From assembly GCA_039028975.1 (NCBI GenBank), contig JBCCHB010000010.1, forward strand, positions 1 to 64,000: DNA of 64,000 nt, written 5' to 3'. The notes beneath the pieces were generated by a model, which worked only from the letters and a program-made list of their open reading frames with translations, was not told where the DNA came from and made no database searches. This document shows, one piece after another, positions 1 to 8,857 of the stretch. Numbering within the stretch: position 1 is the stretch's first letter; every line of letters begins with the position of its first letter. The DNA comes from JAHBNG01 sp039028975. GTDB taxonomy: Bacteria > Chloroflexota > Anaerolineae > Caldilineales > Caldilineaceae. The position numbers and the translations under genes are program-made.

Positions 1-52
1 GGAAGAAGAAGACCGACGCTACGACCAACTGAGTCTCTTCGACCAAGACTGA
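1..52 (+). CDS. 3' end of a Y-family DNA polymerase (partial)
   Basis: Only the last 16 codons lie in the window, read from base 2 and ending at TGA 50-52. The peptide is acidic and arginine-rich, then ends in QLSLF followed by D-Q-D. QLxLF at the extreme C-terminus is the classical beta-clamp-binding pentapeptide of bacterial DNA polymerase IV (DinB) and some other clamp clients. A DinB-like translesion polymerase is the best guess, but MutS-type or other clamp-binding proteins are not excluded. The gene is convergent with the epimerase gene to the right, and three hairpins fill the gap. Confidence 0.5.
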   Translation, partial: EEEDRRYDQLSLFDQD

Positions 53-60
53 TAGAAGTT

Positions 61-130
61 GCCCCCATTGGGGGCTCTAAATAACCGCTTCGAGCGGTCC
101 ATGAATTCAAGCCACCGGCTCTGCCGGTGG
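61..130. terminator. three consecutive hairpins between convergent genes
   Basis: Three GC-rich inverted repeats follow one another. GCCCCC-ATT-GGGGGC is at 61-75, CCGCT-TCG-AGCGG at 85-97 and CCACCGGC-TCT-GCCGGTGG at 112-130. They sit directly behind the stop of the rightward gene and just before the 3' end of the leftward gene at 154. Bidirectional termination is likely. None carries a strong U-tract, so efficiency is uncertain. Confidence 0.55.
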
Positions 131-153
131 TCGCTGACTTATCTGTTGATCCT

Positions 154-1068
154 TTACTTACCCGTTAACTGACGAACAGCATCATCAATGTCACTATACA
201 TAAAGGAGAAGCCCAACTCCTGTAATCGTTTGGGAACAGCTCTTTGGCCGTCTAGCAGAATGGTGGACATTTCGCCAAGGGCTGCCTGTATGGCAAAGCC
301 GGGAGCAGGGAAAAATGAGGGACGTCCCATAACCTGGCCAATAGATTGGGCCATCTCTTTATTTGTCACCGGATTAGGGGCAGTTAAATTAAAGGGGCCT
401 GAAGCACTCTCATCTTCAATTAGATAGCGGATAGCACGGACTTCATCCTCAATATGAATCCAAGGGTACCACTGCTTGCCGCTGCCTAAGGGGCCACCGG
501 CAAATAGAAGAAACGGCAATTTTATTTTTGGCCAGGCTCCACCTTTATTGCTAAGTACAATGCCTGTGCGAATAATTGGCCGACGCACACCCAATTTCTC
601 CGCCTCTGATGTGGATGATTCCCAGTCAAAACAGACCCCAGCTAGATAGTCGCTTCCAGGGGTACCATCATCTGTAATGACTTTATCGCCATCAATGGCC
701 CCGTAATATCCTACTGCGGATGATTGAATTAAAACCTTCGGCTTCGTTGAGGAGCCTTCAATGGCTTCCATCACTGCACGCCCGGCATGAACGCGGCTAT
801 CGACGATTAGCTTCTTTCGGGCGCTGCTCCAGCGAGCATCAGCTATGCCAGATCCAGCAAGGTTAACAATGGCATCGGCGCCATCGACAGTTTCTCCCCA
901 CCCAGTCGCTGTTAGCCCGTCCCACTCTATAACTTGGGCAGGTGCTGGAATTTCTCTTGCTTTGCTTGGTGAACGGCTTAGAATAATTACCTCATGATCG
1001 TCTTTGATAAGGGATGAGGTAAGCTCACGGCCGATCAGCCCTGTGCCACCTGTGATGATGATACGCAT
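154..1068 (-). CDS. TIGR01777-family NAD(P)-dependent epimerase (YfcH-like)
   Basis: A 304-residue protein of the extended short-chain dehydrogenase fold. The dinucleotide-binding glycines are GGTGLIG at residues 7-13. It has the family features of the TIGR01777/YfcH group: a WDG segment near residue 50, VNLAGSGIADARW near 70-80, QSSAVGYYG at about 115-123, and a C-terminal DUF1731-type region with the FPAPGFA and GQRAVPKRLQELGF segments. The substrate of the family is not established. The start ATG is preceded by an AAGGAAG ribosome-binding sequence. It lies 65 nt downstream of the carH stop on the same strand, so it may be cotranscribed with carH and share its light and B12 control; that is inference. 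Confidence 0.88.
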   Translation of the reverse strand: MRIIITGGTGLIGRELTSSLIKDDHEVIILSRSPSKAREIPAPAQVIEWDGLTATGWGETVDGADAIVNLAGSGIADARWSSARKKLIVDSRVHAGRAVMEAIEGSSTKPKVLIQSSAVGYYGAIDGDKVITDDGTPGSDYLAGVCFDWESSTSEAEKLGVRRPIIRTGIVLSNKGGAWPKIKLPFLLFAGGPLGSGKQWYPWIHIEDEVRAIRYLIEDESASGPFNLTAPNPVTNKEMAQSIGQVMGRPSFFPAPGFAIQAALGEMSTILLDGQRAVPKRLQELGFSFMYSDIDDAVRQLTGK

Positions 1069-1133
1069 TCTTTTCTTCCTTTATATGCGAATACATTGGA
1101 GGATTTTGGGTGCTCCTAGGCAGTTGCTGCGAG

Positions 1134-2591
1134 CTACTGATAGTCGAACGAAAGCTCTTGACTAAGTAAGCTTGCCAACCAAGAAAAAACAACTTGGCCA
1201 TCTCCAGTTAAATGATGTTGCGCTCCCATTAGGTAGCAATGAAGGTATTTATCCACTACTTCTGATTCTAGGTAAAAATAGTTGACCAAAAGCGTCCCGA
1301 TTTCTTGTAGCTCTGCTTCAACGTAGCTGCATTTACATAAGGTAAAAGATGCTATAATATTGCGAGCAAGGTAGCTATTTAGTTCATCAAAGCTGCGTCG
1401 TTCTATTTCTCCTGCTAACTGGTGCCAGACTGTATCTTCAATTCGCCCTCGATTCTCTCGGAAATTGCGCAGTCCTAAGATGTGCTCTATAGGGACTTTC
1501 TGTGTAGCCGATTTGATTCTGGGTGAGGACATGATTTGGTCGATAAGTTGCGGCACAGCACCAATGTCATCACCTAAGTAGTACCCAGGAATACACCGAT
1601 GAAGCTCAGCAGCTCGGCTGAAGATAGCACCACCGTATGCCAAGGGGACGCCATGTTCAAATAAGATATTTCCCATCTCCAGCAACGTCCCCGCTGTATG
1701 AAGCTGCTGAGCAGTTAGAATGACCAAGTCTGGTCGTACGGTGGACAGTGTGCTGGCTAAATTTTCCTGAGGTACGTTGGCCCCTAAATAGACGACATCC
1801 CACCCCCGGCGCCGAATCAGCAATGAAGTGAGCATAGACGCAAACACATGCTCTTCATCGGGCGGGCACCCAATGACAATTCGGCGCGGCTTCGTAGGCT
1901 GCGGTGTACCGTTATGTAACGCATGGAGGCGCCGAATGGCCAATGACGAGGAGAAATGCTCCTGCTGTGCGGTAATTCTGCCTTCACTCCATCCAGTACC
2001 CATCTCTGCAATGCCTTTAAAGAGTAAGTCGATGCAGACTGTCTCAATGGAAAAGGTAGAGAACGCCTGCTCCAGGATATCTTCTGCGCCTGCTTCATCA
2101 AAAGAGAGGCAGCGCAATAACCATTGCTCACGAAGGGCTTGCAGGTGACCATCCCGTGTAGAGAAGGGGCTAGTAGACTTGGTGGATTGAGGGGATGGGG
2201 ACGACATGGAGGGCGTGAAAGATACGCTCCTTGCCGACGTGGGGCTTTCTATATACTGAATCTCAGATTCATCAATGGGATCGATTCCCTCATCAAGTAA
2301 GCGCTGCCAAAGAGCAACGGCGCGACTGATGGTCAGCCCCTCCTCTTGACGGGCACTTAACCACTTGAGTATGGCAACATCGCGAGCCGAGTAGAGCCGA
2401 TGGCCACTCTCTGTCCTTCGTGGCTCCGGTAAGCCATACCTACGTTCCCAGGCACGTAGCGTGTCTCCTTTTAAACCTGTCTCTCTAACGACAGCTTTTA
2501 GGTTATATGTTGGTTCATCGAATGCGTCAGAAAGGCTTTCTGAATCCATATTGGCCTCGATAATCAAAGGAAAACGCGAATTCTTATTCAC
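1134..2591 (-). CDS. carH: CarH-type MerR-family, B12-binding photoreceptor repressor
   Basis: 485 residues. An N-terminal MerR winged helix (about 28-98; WERRYGLPEPRR, then SGHRLYS) is joined by a Ser/Pro/Thr linker (about 115-145) to a cobalamin module. The four-helix cap carries W201-x9-E211-H212, the W-x9-EH motif whose His ligates adenosylcobalamin on its upper face in CarH. The Rossmann part carries E246-x-H248 (the lower-ligand ExH motif) and then RRRGWDVVYLGANVP. In Thermus and Myxococcus this family represses carotenoid genes in the dark and releases DNA when light breaks the cofactor. Divergence from phytoene synthase fits that role well. About 110 residues follow the B12 domain, a longer C-terminus than in Thermus CarH and of unknown role. 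Confidence 0.93.
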   Translation of the reverse strand: MNKNSRFPLIIEANMDSESLSDAFDEPTYNLKAVVRETGLKGDTLRAWERRYGLPEPRRTESGHRLYSARDVAILKWLSARQEEGLTISRAVALWQRLLDEGIDPIDESEIQYIESPTSARSVSFTPSMSSPSPQSTKSTSPFSTRDGHLQALREQWLLRCLSFDEAGAEDILEQAFSTFSIETVCIDLLFKGIAEMGTGWSEGRITAQQEHFSSSLAIRRLHALHNGTPQPTKPRRIVIGCPPDEEHVFASMLTSLLIRRRGWDVVYLGANVPQENLASTLSTVRPDLVILTAQQLHTAGTLLEMGNILFEHGVPLAYGGAIFSRAAELHRCIPGYYLGDDIGAVPQLIDQIMSSPRIKSATQKVPIEHILGLRNFRENRGRIEDTVWHQLAGEIERRSFDELNSYLARNIIASFTLCKCSYVEAELQEIGTLLVNYFYLESEVVDKYLHCYLMGAQHHLTGDGQVVFSWLASLLSQELSFDYQ

Positions 2592-2594
2592 GTA

Positions 2595-2642
2595 TTATCC
2601 GTATATTGTACAAAAATTGTAATCGTGAGATTCTATCACGAT
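2595..2642. promoter_or_regulatory. candidate CarH operator
   Basis: Between carH and crtB there are 11-bp-spaced repeats beginning TTGTA at 2606 and 2617, with a weaker unit (TTATC) at 2595. They overlap a 7-bp inverted repeat, ATCGTGA at 2622-2628 and TCACGAT at 2636-2642. From memory, CarH operators in Thermus are built from 11-bp direct repeats. The repeats sit downstream of or across the predicted carH start site, compatible with autorepression. Confidence 0.5.
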
Positions 2643-2660
2643 TTGCAAGGTGTTGTCAAT
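2630..2660 (-). promoter_or_regulatory. predicted carH promoter
   Basis: On the minus strand TTGACA (plus 2655-2660) is followed, after an 18-nt spacer, by TAGAAT (plus 2630-2635). The expected transcript start near 2622 is about 30 nt before the carH ATG and lies inside the repeat array. Confidence 0.5.
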
Positions 2661-2672
2661 ACTTTGTATAAA
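2643..2672 (+). promoter_or_regulatory. possible crtB promoter
   Basis: TTGCAA (2643-2648) and TATAAA (2667-2672) are separated by 18 nt on the plus strand. They overlap the -35 region of the opposing carH promoter. The match to consensus is moderate. Confidence 0.3.
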
Positions 2673-2815
2673 TATTTACGCATATTGTGGCGAGTTGCGC
2701 GCGTCGTGGCCTGGACAAATGTATGATTTTGACCTTGACAAGGAATGCTAGATATGTTAGTGTCAGCAAAGTTTCGACAATTGCAACCCTATCACACACG
2801 TCTAAGGATTTGCCT

Positions 2816-3919
2816 ATGGCTTTGCAAACGCACACCTGGGAACAGATGCTACTTACGCTAGCACATGAAGCCTATACCCAAGTAAGCGTGGTTGATCCCC
2901 CTCGCTTTGACCAGGCGTTGCTGAATGAAGCATACGCTTACTGTGATGCCATCACTAAGGTACACAGCCGATCGTTTTATCTGGCTTCACAATTGCTGCC
3001 TGCGCCCAAACGTCAAGCTGTTCGTGCGCTGTACGCCTTTTGTCGCGTTAGTGATGACATTGTGGATTGTATGGAGACGGGCTATACTAATCTCAATTCT
3101 GCATTGGGTCCAATGAGCGTAGGAACCCAAGACAAAAGTTATGGGGGCGTAAATTCGCAGGGATCAGCGAATCTGTCAAGTACAGATCAGCCGGCTGGTT
3201 CTGAGGCCATAACCAATACATTGTCTCAATGGCGTTGCCGCATACTGTCAAACAATCCGGCTGAAGATGATCTAATAGCCATTGCATGGACCGATACCCG
3301 GCTTCGTTATCAGGTGCCATGGCGCTATGCAGAGCAGCTAATTGATGGCATTGCCCTGGATTTGGTTCAAAATCGGTACGAGAACTTTTCAGCTCTTGCA
3401 TCTTACTGTTATGGTGCCGCTTCAACTGTGGGCCTAATGAGTATGCATATCATTGGGTATGATGACTCAGACGCCATACCCTACGCTATTAAACTTGGTG
3501 TTGCTCTACAGATCACAAATATCTTAAGAGATGTTGCAGAAGATTTCCGCGCTGGCAGAGTCTACTTGCCCCAGGACGAGTTAGCTGAATTTGGGTTGTG
3601 TGATGAGGATATAGGTAGAGGTATCGAGACTGGTGTCGTAACGTCAGCTTGGCGTCGATTCATGCAGTTTCAGATAGACCGACTTAGAACGCTCTACGCG
3701 GAAGCAATGCCCGGGATTGCTTTCCTTGATCGAGACGGTCAATTTTCAATTCGCGCTGCGGCAGAATTGTACCAGGGGATCCTAAGTGATATTGAGGTAC
3801 ATGATTATGACGTGTTTACGAGACGTGCTCATGTAAAAGCTGCAGGTAAATTGGCTATGTTGCCAGGGATTTGGTACCGTACAAGGGTCTGTGATCAGTC
3901 AGTAAAAAGAGAACAGTGA
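2816..3919 (+). CDS. crtB: phytoene/squalene synthase family protein
   Basis: 367 residues from ATG 2816. That start was preferred over an in-frame ATG at 2687 because AAGGA (2804-2808) sits 7 nt upstream and the extra 43 residues look non-coding. It has both Asp-rich motifs of head-to-head prenyl synthases: SDDIVD in the N-terminal third and DVAEDFRAGR in the C-terminal half. It also has YxLG-type and ITNILRD segments. The predicted reaction is condensation of two geranylgeranyl diphosphates to phytoene, the first committed step of carotenoids. A squalene-type product cannot be excluded by sequence alone. An insertion of about 50 residues rich in Ser/Gly/Asn follows the first motif. No other carotenoid gene is in the window; regulation by the divergent carH product is likely. 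Confidence 0.88.
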   Translation: MALQTHTWEQMLLTLAHEAYTQVSVVDPPRFDQALLNEAYAYCDAITKVHSRSFYLASQLLPAPKRQAVRALYAFCRVSDDIVDCMETGYTNLNSALGPMSVGTQDKSYGGVNSQGSANLSSTDQPAGSEAITNTLSQWRCRILSNNPAEDDLIAIAWTDTRLRYQVPWRYAEQLIDGIALDLVQNRYENFSALASYCYGAASTVGLMSMHIIGYDDSDAIPYAIKLGVALQITNILRDVAEDFRAGRVYLPQDELAEFGLCDEDIGRGIETGVVTSAWRRFMQFQIDRLRTLYAEAMPGIAFLDRDGQFSIRAAAELYQGILSDIEVHDYDVFTRRAHVKAAGKLAMLPGIWYRTRVCDQSVKREQ

Positions 3920-3934
3920 GAATGAAAGAATCCG

Positions 3935-4066
3935 AACTAATAATTAGTTGTTGAATTTCAGAATTTGTGAATTATTAATGAAATGCGCTGGGATATTCAA
4001 GCTACTTACACAAAACAAGAATGCTCCACTTACCAGGGTACTTGCCAATCAACAATTCACAAATTC
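3935..4066. repeat. inverted repeats between convergent crtB and glgP
   Basis: AACTAAT-A-ATTAGTT lies at 3935-3949. A 13-bp inverted pair, GAATTTGTGAATT (3961-3973) and AATTCACAAATTC (4054-4066), is separated by 80 bp. The position between two converging stop codons suggests transcript ends. No U-rich tract follows, so a terminator role is tentative. Confidence 0.3.
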
Positions 4067-4101
4067 ATAGACTAACTATTTTGCCATAACCGAATCACCG
4101 C

Positions 4102-6663
4102 TTATGCCCACTGATTTAACCCAATCTCATGGGGGTGAATCAGCGCCTTATGGCTTGGTATTGCTCGTATTCCAATAGCCATCTGGCCACTCCGCTTTGG
4201 TTGGAACGCACCTCGATATAGAATACCACCGCCGATCTCTTCAGCTTTTGTCATGGGAATAACCTGCGCGGAGAGTAGCGAACCACTTTCATCCTGAACG
4301 CCTGCAACAATCTCCAAGGCAATTTCTTCTTGCGGCACGCTATTACTCCACACTTTAACGCCAAGTTCTAAGCTAGAGCCAACTTCGAGCTGGAATGATT
4401 CTGGATGAACAGATTCTAAATGTATGGCGTGCCATGATGCGCGAATTGTGGATTTCCATCGCGCCATCTCCTTTGAAACCTCAAAGTGGTTATCTTGATA
4501 GAGTTGGCCGCTTTCTCCAGCCGGGACATAGAATTTATGAGTATACTCTTTTACCATTCGTGCCATACTAAACTGGGGGCCACATGTGCGAATCGAATTT
4601 TTCATTTTCTCTACCCATCGCTGTGGAATACCGTCGCCATCTCTGTCATAGAAGAGAGGGATGATCTCATCTTCTAGTTTACTGTATAGATCAATCGCAT
4701 CTGCTTCATCCTGAGTCTCTTCGTCTTTGAAAGGGCGTTCTTCCCCAATAGCCCACCCATTGGCATTCGCACCTTCTCCGCTGTATCCTTCAACCCACCA
4801 GCCATCTAATACGCTAAAATTCGGCACTCCTGACGCCGCCGCCTTCTGGCCAGAGGTTCCACTGGCTTCATGAGGACGGCGAGGGTTGTTAAGCCATACG
4901 TCAACGCCTGAAATCAAGTGTCGAGCAATATTCATATCATAATTCTCAACAAAGAGAATCTTACCCCAGAAATCAGGCCGCTGGCTTAAGTGGTAGATAT
5001 GCTGAATCAACCCTTTACCAGGTTCATCGGCTGGGTGGGCCTTGCCACTAAAGATAATCTGGACAGGGCAGTCGGGGTTGTTGAGTAAAGCGCGCAGCCT
5101 CTCTTCATCCCGAAAGAGCAAAGTTGCTCGTTTGTAGGTGGCAAAGCGACGAGCAAAGCCTAAAGTTAGCGCCCCGGGATCGAGCAAATCGGCGGTCGAT
5201 GCAACCCGGCGGGGGCCTTCTCCATGACGGATAAACTGCAAGGCGACTCTTTCTCGTGCGAAGTGGATCATTCTTTCTTTTCGCGCCTGGTGAACCGACC
5301 AAAGCTCCGCGTTGGGTAGTTGCCCAATCTGATTCCATGTTTCGGCGGAATCTACCTCATTCAGCCAATTCGGACCTAATGCTTTAGTGTATAGTTCACG
5401 GAGTTCCGGTGCAAGCCAGGTCTTCACATGAATTCCGTTGGTAACGTGGTCAATGGGGACATGAATCGGTGGCGTCTCTGGCCATAAGAATTGCCACATA
5501 TCACGAGAGACATGACCGTGAAGCTTACTTACGCCATTGTGGTAGGCGCTAAGCCTAAGGGCCAGCACAGTCATGCTATATTCTGTACCCCATGCTAAAT
5601 CTTGCTTGGCAAAGTTGATAAAGCGGTCTCGATCGATCCCCAATTGTCCCCAGAATTGCCAAAAGAATTTTTCAACCAGCTCAAAGGCAAAAGCATCATT
5701 GCCGGCAGGAACAGGTGTGTGAGTTGTGAACAACGTGTCCGAGCGTACGGCTTCAACAGCCTCATCAAAGCTTAAATGGCTAGCCTGCACTAGTTCCCGT
5801 ATGCGCTCCAGTCCTAAGAATGCGCTGTGGCCTTCGTTCATATGCCAAACCTTGGGAGCTATATTGAGGGCGCGCAATGCCCGAACACCGCCGATTCCCA
5901 AAACCACTTCTTGGGAGATACGCATCTCGCGATCGCCACCGTAGAGCCTAGCACTAAGCTCTCGATCTTGGGGTGCATTGCGCTCTACGTCTGTGTCCAT
6001 TAGGTAGATGGGGATACGACCAACCTGAATGCACCACAATTTCGCATAGACAGTACGTCCGGGTAGATCAACATTGATCAAAATCGGTTTCCCAGAAGGA
6101 TCCAAAGCCGGTTGAGCAGGCACTTCTGCAAAATCTATTTTTTCGTAAGCCGCTTGTTGGCGGCCATCTGGATCAATTTGTTGGGTGAAATATCCCTGCG
6201 GATAGAGAAAGCCAACGCCAACGAAGGGAAGGTCGAGGTCACTGGCTGCCTTGCAGTGATCCCCACTTAAGATTCCTAAGCCACCGCTGTATATGGGGAG
6301 TGCTTCATGGAGGCCGAATTCAGCGCTGAAATAGGCGATCGTACGCTCTGTATTCGCAGGGAATTGGCTTTTGTACCAGGTGTCCGATGCGCCCATATAG
6401 GCATCGAAGCTTGTCATGACGCGTTGGTAATTGCGGAGGAATAGTTCGTCAGTGGCTACGTGATCAAGGTGTTCTTGCTCTACTTGCCGAAGAAACTTGA
6501 CTGGGTTATGGTTGGTTGCTTCCCATAAGGCTGGAGAAATGTGTTCAAAAAGTGCCTGAGCATCTGGCTCCCAACTCCACCAGAGGTTGTAGGCCAATTC
6601 CTCTAGCCTTGAGATGTTGTGTGGTAGTTTTGGGAATACCGATAGTTTTCCAATTAATTTCAT
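4102..6663 (-). CDS. glgP: alpha-glucan (glycogen) phosphorylase, GlgP short type
   Basis: 853 residues, the length of the archaeal/bacterial alpha-glucan phosphorylase group (TIGR02094) with an N-terminal DUF3417-like region (LAYNLWWSWEPDAQALF near 25-40). The PLP-binding lysine is K607 within GTSGQKAAASG, followed by DGWWVEG. The usual methionine before the lysine in this family is Gln here. ISAEFGLHE-like and MNEGHSAF segments are also typical. It releases glucose-1-phosphate from glycogen or maltodextrin in the cytoplasm. No other glycogen gene is adjacent. A 9-bp inverted repeat lies about 107 bp upstream. Confidence 0.93.
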   Translation of the reverse strand: MKLIGKLSVFPKLPHNISRLEELAYNLWWSWEPDAQALFEHISPALWEATNHNPVKFLRQVEQEHLDHVATDELFLRNYQRVMTSFDAYMGASDTWYKSQFPANTERTIAYFSAEFGLHEALPIYSGGLGILSGDHCKAASDLDLPFVGVGFLYPQGYFTQQIDPDGRQQAAYEKIDFAEVPAQPALDPSGKPILINVDLPGRTVYAKLWCIQVGRIPIYLMDTDVERNAPQDRELSARLYGGDREMRISQEVVLGIGGVRALRALNIAPKVWHMNEGHSAFLGLERIRELVQASHLSFDEAVEAVRSDTLFTTHTPVPAGNDAFAFELVEKFFWQFWGQLGIDRDRFINFAKQDLAWGTEYSMTVLALRLSAYHNGVSKLHGHVSRDMWQFLWPETPPIHVPIDHVTNGIHVKTWLAPELRELYTKALGPNWLNEVDSAETWNQIGQLPNAELWSVHQARKERMIHFARERVALQFIRHGEGPRRVASTADLLDPGALTLGFARRFATYKRATLLFRDEERLRALLNNPDCPVQIIFSGKAHPADEPGKGLIQHIYHLSQRPDFWGKILFVENYDMNIARHLISGVDVWLNNPRRPHEASGTSGQKAAASGVPNFSVLDGWWVEGYSGEGANANGWAIGEERPFKDEETQDEADAIDLYSKLEDEIIPLFYDRDGDGIPQRWVEKMKNSIRTCGPQFSMARMVKEYTHKFYVPAGESGQLYQDNHFEVSKEMARWKSTIRASWHAIHLESVHPESFQLEVGSSLELGVKVWSNSVPQEEIALEIVAGVQDESGSLLSAQVIPMTKAEEIGGGILYRGAFQPKRSGQMAIGIRAIPSHKALIHPHEIGLNQWA

Positions 6664-7022
6664 CAGTTAACCTTTTTCGTTTATCAGCGGATTACAACAC
6701 AGATTGTTTCAGCGCTGCTAGCTTTCTTGATGGGCAAAGCTGAGCGTTGCTTACACAATGGGACACGGAGGTATTGACGAGTCAATACCATGTATTAATA
6801 TTGGGGAGCTATTAGACTCAAAACCGATTGAAAACCGCGCTTAGGTAGCTTTGGTAGAGCTATAGAAAGTATAGTTTTCAAATCGATCGTGGTATAAGCA
6901 CTGTATGGCACATAACCCGATAGCTGAAAAGACAGATTTGAGACTACAAATGGGGTAGAAGTGTGGAAATACGTTCTGCTCAATGAAGACGACTTGACAA
7001 TCTCCTCTTTATGCGAGAGTCA
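6664..7022. promoter_or_regulatory. intergenic region with inverted repeat upstream of glgP
   Basis: 359 bp without a convincing gene. The notable element is GGTATTGAC (6770-6778), GA, GTCAATACC (6781-6789), a perfect 9-bp inverted repeat with a 2-nt centre that could be a dimeric repressor or activator site for glgP. A 62-codon reading frame at 6795-6983 on the minus strand has no ribosome-binding site and no recognisable features. Confidence 0.35.
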
Positions 7023-7652
7023 TCAGTTGACAGCGGAAAGGAATCCTTCGATGTAGCTGGCTAGTTTCGCATAGTCTTCTGAGACAGGTAACTGAGGGAA
7101 ATCGGCAACGACGTTCGGCGGGGGACAAAAAAGAGATGCCTTATCCGCAGCCATTAGCATTCGTGTATCATTGTATGAATCACCCACGGCCATGGTGCGA
7201 AATCCCATCTCTTTTAGCGATTCGACAACTTTCCTCTTTCCATCAGTTGTTCGCAAATGATAATTTTGAATAGAGCCAGTAGATGAGACTTCAAGCGTAT
7301 GAGCAAATACTGTTGGGTACTTCAGCTTTGGGAGGAAGGGCGTTACAAACGGGTAAAAGCTGTCTGTGATGATGAGTACCTGAGTTATTTCGCGAACCCA
7401 AGTCAAAAAATCAGCAGCGCCAGGCAATGGATCCATGGTTTCAATGACCTGTTGGATATCATTTAGGGTGATGCCTTTATCCTTTAGAATTCCGAGTCGA
7501 TAACGCATCAGCTCATCGTAATCTGATATGTCTCGGGTCGTTTTGCGCAGCTCTTCTATGCCAGTATGTTCTGCAACGGCAATCCATATTTCGGGGATAA
7601 AGACTCCCTCTAAGTCGAATGTAATAATTGTCGGTTTGATAAAATTGGACAT
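7023..7652 (-). CDS. thrH: ThrH-like bifunctional phosphoserine phosphatase/homoserine phosphotransferase
   Basis: 209 residues of the HAD superfamily. The nucleophile motif is F-D13-L-E-G with the PEIWIAVAEHTGI continuation seen in Pseudomonas ThrH. The following segments TTRDISDYDELM, ITDSFYPF (motif II) and GDSYNDT (motif III) also match that family in order. ThrH dephosphorylates phosphoserine and can transfer the phosphate to homoserine. No strong ribosome-binding site is seen. It is flanked by unrelated genes, so the context gives no pathway. Confidence 0.88.
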   Translation of the reverse strand: MSNFIKPTIITFDLEGVFIPEIWIAVAEHTGIEELRKTTRDISDYDELMRYRLGILKDKGITLNDIQQVIETMDPLPGAADFLTWVREITQVLIITDSFYPFVTPFLPKLKYPTVFAHTLEVSSTGSIQNYHLRTTDGKRKVVESLKEMGFRTMAVGDSYNDTRMLMAADKASLFCPPPNVVADFPQLPVSEDYAKLASYIEGFLSAVN

Positions 7653-7843
7653 ATCGTTTTAATTAAATTTCTCTAATTTTTTGATTCACTCGGAACGCCA
7701 AGCTTCTGGAAGCTGAAAGCTGATGGCTGATTAACTGAAAGCCTCTTAAGTCGTTACGTCAAATAAGATGAAGAAAGTCTACCACACAGAAGGTGAATAG
7801 GTCCAAAGGCTAATGAGTTCTCGGTGTAGGTCTCTATTCAGGG

Positions 7844-8794
7844 CTACAAGATGGCAGATTGGAGCGGCTCATCATCATCAGAATGTAGGTAAACGTTGGT
7901 AACAGCGATGCTGCTATGGCCCAGGCGGTCTCGCAGAGTGTGAACACTGGTCCCCCGATTGATGCTGTGGGTGGCAATGCTGTGACGTAACATGTGGGGC
8001 GTTACCTTGTAGCCAAGCTCTTTGGATATGCGGCGGAGGAAATCATTGACGGCATGCCGGGTCATCTGCTTGAATTGACGGCCATAATAGGCTTGAAAAA
8101 CGTAGTCATCGGCACTTGTCGGCGCATTTGTGTCTACTTTGTATTCTCTGAGCATTTCCATTACAGAGGCTGCAATTGGGACTCGCCTGAGCTTATCACC
8201 TTTGGTCTCTCGGAAGATAATGTAGTTATCCTGGACATCTTTCCACGCCAAATTGATGAACTCGTTGATGCGTCCTCCTGAAGCATAGAGGAGGTAGACC
8301 ATGAGCTGGTGCTTAGGATTTTTCAGTCTATCCAAAAGCTTAAACACCTGCTGTTCCGTTAGCACCTTATCCTCGATAACCTGATGCACACTATCGGCGG
8401 CCACGGCGCTTCCTACATTGAATTGGATATAACCAACTTTCTGGGCGTATGTAAGGAAAGATTTTATTGGCATAAATTTATTTCGTATAGTCGATTTGTT
8501 TCGATGGCTTTCGTGAAGCCACTCCCTGTATCGATTCAAGTCTGTAACGGTCATCTCCCGAAACGGTGTATAGCCCAGAAATCGTCTAAAGCCCTCGATT
8601 GCCCTGCTATACACCTCCCTGGTGTTACGTGAGCGCCTGGTTGAGATAAACAGATCGACCATTTGATCATCTGAATCGGCGCCGCTTATGTTGTGCTGAC
8701 CAGCGTTCATGGCGACCACGCTGGCGTGTCCATCTGGCTCAGAATTCCTGACTACTTGCTCATTCTCATTGCTCTCATCTCTCTTTTTTCCCAT
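7844..8794 (-). CDS. tyrosine recombinase/integrase (XerC/D-like)
   Basis: 316 residues. An N-terminal SAM-like core-binding domain (about 40-135) precedes the catalytic domain with the full set of active residues: R175, K198, H267-x-x-R270, H293 and nucleophile Y302 in NVYLH. The first 40 residues are charged and unlike Xer proteins. It stands alone with no excisionase, relaxase, phage gene or tRNA beside it, so it may be a stranded integrase or a resolvase-like housekeeping enzyme. A perfect 21-bp inverted repeat lies 64 bp upstream of the start and could be its operator or target. Confidence 0.9.
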   Translation of the reverse strand: MGKKRDESNENEQVVRNSEPDGHASVVAMNAGQHNISGADSDDQMVDLFISTRRSRNTREVYSRAIEGFRRFLGYTPFREMTVTDLNRYREWLHESHRNKSTIRNKFMPIKSFLTYAQKVGYIQFNVGSAVAADSVHQVIEDKVLTEQQVFKLLDRLKNPKHQLMVYLLYASGGRINEFINLAWKDVQDNYIIFRETKGDKLRRVPIAASVMEMLREYKVDTNAPTSADDYVFQAYYGRQFKQMTRHAVNDFLRRISKELGYKVTPHMLRHSIATHSINRGTSVHTLRDRLGHSSIAVTNVYLHSDDDEPLQSAIL

Positions 8795-8857
8795 TTGATA
8801 AATCCTATATTCTCTATCATCGGAAATGCTGGTCCCTATATAGGAATTATATCATAT

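Noticed and set aside
7844..8794. Genomic island or prophage bounded by the integrase
   Set aside because: No tRNA, attachment repeats, phage or conjugation genes are near, and flanking genes are housekeeping in type.
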